Of a stretch of 6,517 nucleotides of DNA, positions 5,636-6,517 are shown one piece after another. Source of the DNA: Bacteriovoracaceae bacterium (GTDB lineage Bacteria > Bdellovibrionota > UBA1018). Numbering within the stretch: position 1 is the stretch's first letter; the number at the start of each line of letters is the position of its first letter. Below the pieces are notes generated by a model. That model ran no database searches. It was given only the letters and a program-made list of their open reading frames with translations, and was not told the DNA's origin. The stretch covers positions 1-6,517 of the forward strand of contig CANMSW010000134.1 of NCBI GenBank assembly GCA_947500275.1, read 5' to 3'. Both the position numbers and the translations under genes were made by a program.

Positions 5636-6058
5636 TTAGTCGCGGCGTGGCGAATTTTTCCTAATGTATTCAATGACTTCTACTAAGCTCGCGCCTGGCG
5701 TGAACACCATATGGACACCGGCCTTCCTCAGAAGATCGTTGTCCTCCTCGGGGATGATGCCTCCGACGAGGTAAAGGACATCGGTCAGGCCTGCACTTTG
5801 GATCCCGCCGATCACTTCTGGCACGAGGGCATTGTGGGCGCCCGAAAGAATACTTAATCCGACCACCTGAACGTCTTCCTCGATCGCTGCGTTCACGATC
5901 ATCTCAGGGGTCTGGTGAAGACCCGTGTAGATGACCTCAAAACCCGCGTCACGCAGGGCCCTCGCGATCACCTTGGCCCCACGATCGTGACCATCGAGCC
6001 CGGGCTTCGCAATCAGAACCCGTACTTTTCCTAATTCTGTGTTTTGAGTTGAACTCAT
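5636..6058 (-). CDS. Methylmalonyl-CoA mutase-type small subunit, cobalamin-binding domain protein
   Basis: A stand-alone B12-binding domain, 140 residues, the usual size for the small subunit of split acyl-CoA mutases. It carries the base-off/His-on cobalamin motif: D22-G-H24-D-R-G27 (His24 the lower axial ligand), S69-x-L71 followed by SG, and the GG pair at 99-100. The Rossmann-like alternation (VRVLIAKPG, FEVIYTG, QVVGLSIL, VLYLVGG, MVFTPG) is intact. It follows the large-subunit gene by 15 nt with AGGAG nine nt before its ATG, so the two are surely expressed together and form a heteromeric mutase with coenzyme B12 at the subunit interface. The most likely reaction is methylmalonyl-CoA to succinyl-CoA (propionate, odd-chain and branched-chain degradation). 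Related mutases (ethylmalonyl-, isobutyryl-, 2-hydroxyisobutyryl-CoA) share this domain, so substrate cannot be fixed here. Confidence 0.92.
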   Translation of the reverse strand: MSSTQNTELGKVRVLIAKPGLDGHDRGAKVIARALRDAGFEVIYTGLHQTPEMIVNAAIEEDVQVVGLSILSGAHNALVPEVIGGIQSAGLTDVLYLVGGIIPEEDNDLLRKAGVHMVFTPGASLVEVIEYIRKNSPRRD

Positions 6059-6067
6059 TTCAGCCTG

Positions 6068-6072
6068 CTCCT
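6068..6072 (-). promoter_or_regulatory. Ribosome binding site of the mutase small subunit
   Basis: AGGAG on the minus strand, nine nt before the ATG at 6058 and directly after the large-subunit stop codon (6074-6076). It supports this ATG and a two-gene mutase operon. Confidence 0.6.
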
Positions 6073-6073
6073 A

Positions 6074-6517
6074 TCAGAAAGTACCCGACTCACGGTATTC
6101 ACCGTAGACTCCACGAAGGGTATCACAAACCTCTTGAAGGGTTGCGTAGGCCTTTACCGCTTCTAAGACTGGCCCGCAAAGGTTTCCTCCCGCCTGGGCT
6201 GTCTCTTTTACGCTTCGCAAAGCAGACTCGACCCCGACTGCAGACCTTCTGGCCCGCAGTGCCGCTAACTGCGCAACTTGCCGCGCCTCAACCGACCGAT
6301 CAATGTAGAGTGTGTTGATAGCCCTTTTTGGCTCCTGAATCTGATATCCATTCACCCCTACCATCACTTTTTCTTTCGACTCGAGCTGACGCTGAAAGTG
6401 ATATGCGCTATTCGCAATTTCCGCTTGTGGATAACCGCGCTCGACCGCCTGAATCATTCCGCCCATCTCATCGATCTTTTGAATGATCGAGAGAGCTTCC
6501 CGCTCCACAGATCGGAA
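6074..6517 (-). CDS. Methylmalonyl-CoA mutase-type large subunit, C-terminal fragment (5' end outside window)
   Basis: The last 147 residues of an acyl-CoA mutase catalytic subunit; the frame is open through the right edge (it begins FRSVEREAL), so the start is not here. The KIDEMGGM segment, followed by ERGYPQAEIANSAYHFQRQLE and then VMVGVNGY, is the conserved C-terminal part of the TIM-barrel subunit of methylmalonyl-CoA mutase, and the remaining helical tail (EARQVAQLAALRARR onward) is typical of the family. The protein ends without a fused B12 domain, which is instead encoded by the next gene 15 nt downstream, so this is the split form (large subunits usually about 550 residues). The substrate-specificity residues lie in the missing N-terminal part, so methylmalonyl-CoA is the default guess rather than proven. 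Confidence 0.9.
   Translation of the reverse strand, partial: FRSVEREALSIIQKIDEMGGMIQAVERGYPQAEIANSAYHFQRQLESKEKVMVGVNGYQIQEPKRAINTLYIDRSVEARQVAQLAALRARRSAVGVESALRSVKETAQAGGNLCGPVLEAVKAYATLQEVCDTLRGVYGEYRESGTF

Noticed and set aside
6426..6434. Exact DnaA box sequence TGTGGATAA
   Set aside because: It lies inside the mutase large-subunit gene, where it encodes the conserved GYPQ segment, and no other boxes cluster around it. A single exact 9-mer is likely chance.

Overview
The window reads as an ordinary bacterial chromosome segment of moderate GC. Every gene lies on the minus strand, so the order of transcription runs from the right edge to the left: methylmalonyl-CoA mutase-type large subunit (3' end only), its separate B12-binding small subunit, an adenosylcobalamin-dependent class II ribonucleotide reductase (nrdJ), tRNA-Gly(CCC), mnmG (gidA), rsmG (gidB), and a Soj-type parA that is open at the left edge. 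The block mnmG-rsmG-parA, with parB expected just beyond position 1, is a classic arrangement near the replication origin. The split mutase and class II reductase fit a Gram-negative of the old deltaproteobacterial grade (for example Bdellovibrionota or a relative). This taxonomic guess rests on gene content and general look only and is weak.

Right part (3830-6517): two consecutive cobalamin-dependent enzymes. The mutase large and small subunits are 15 nt apart and clearly co-transcribed. nrdJ starts 45 nt after the small subunit. Its start region carries a perfect 13-bp inverted repeat that contains both possible ATG start codons, just downstream of a candidate promoter.

Middle (1025-3765): a complete tRNA-Gly(CCC) with encoded CCA and its own plausible promoter, then mnmG and rsmG overlapping by 8 nt. 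These are tRNA wobble-uridine modification and 16S rRNA methylation genes.

Left part (1-1024): two identical, perfectly palindromic 16-bp parS centromere sites. One lies 1 nt beyond the rsmG stop codon and one inside the rsmG reading frame. Then comes a 247-nt intergenic region with no protein gene. It holds a set of nested inverted repeats that could fold as an outer stem closing two hairpins, an 8-bp tandem repeat, and a strong 12-bp hairpin just ahead of parA. ParA, ParB and parS together form the chromosome partition system. The novelty in this window lies in non-coding structure (the pre-parA intergenic region, the nrdJ start-site inverted repeat, the in-frame parS) rather than in an unknown gene system.
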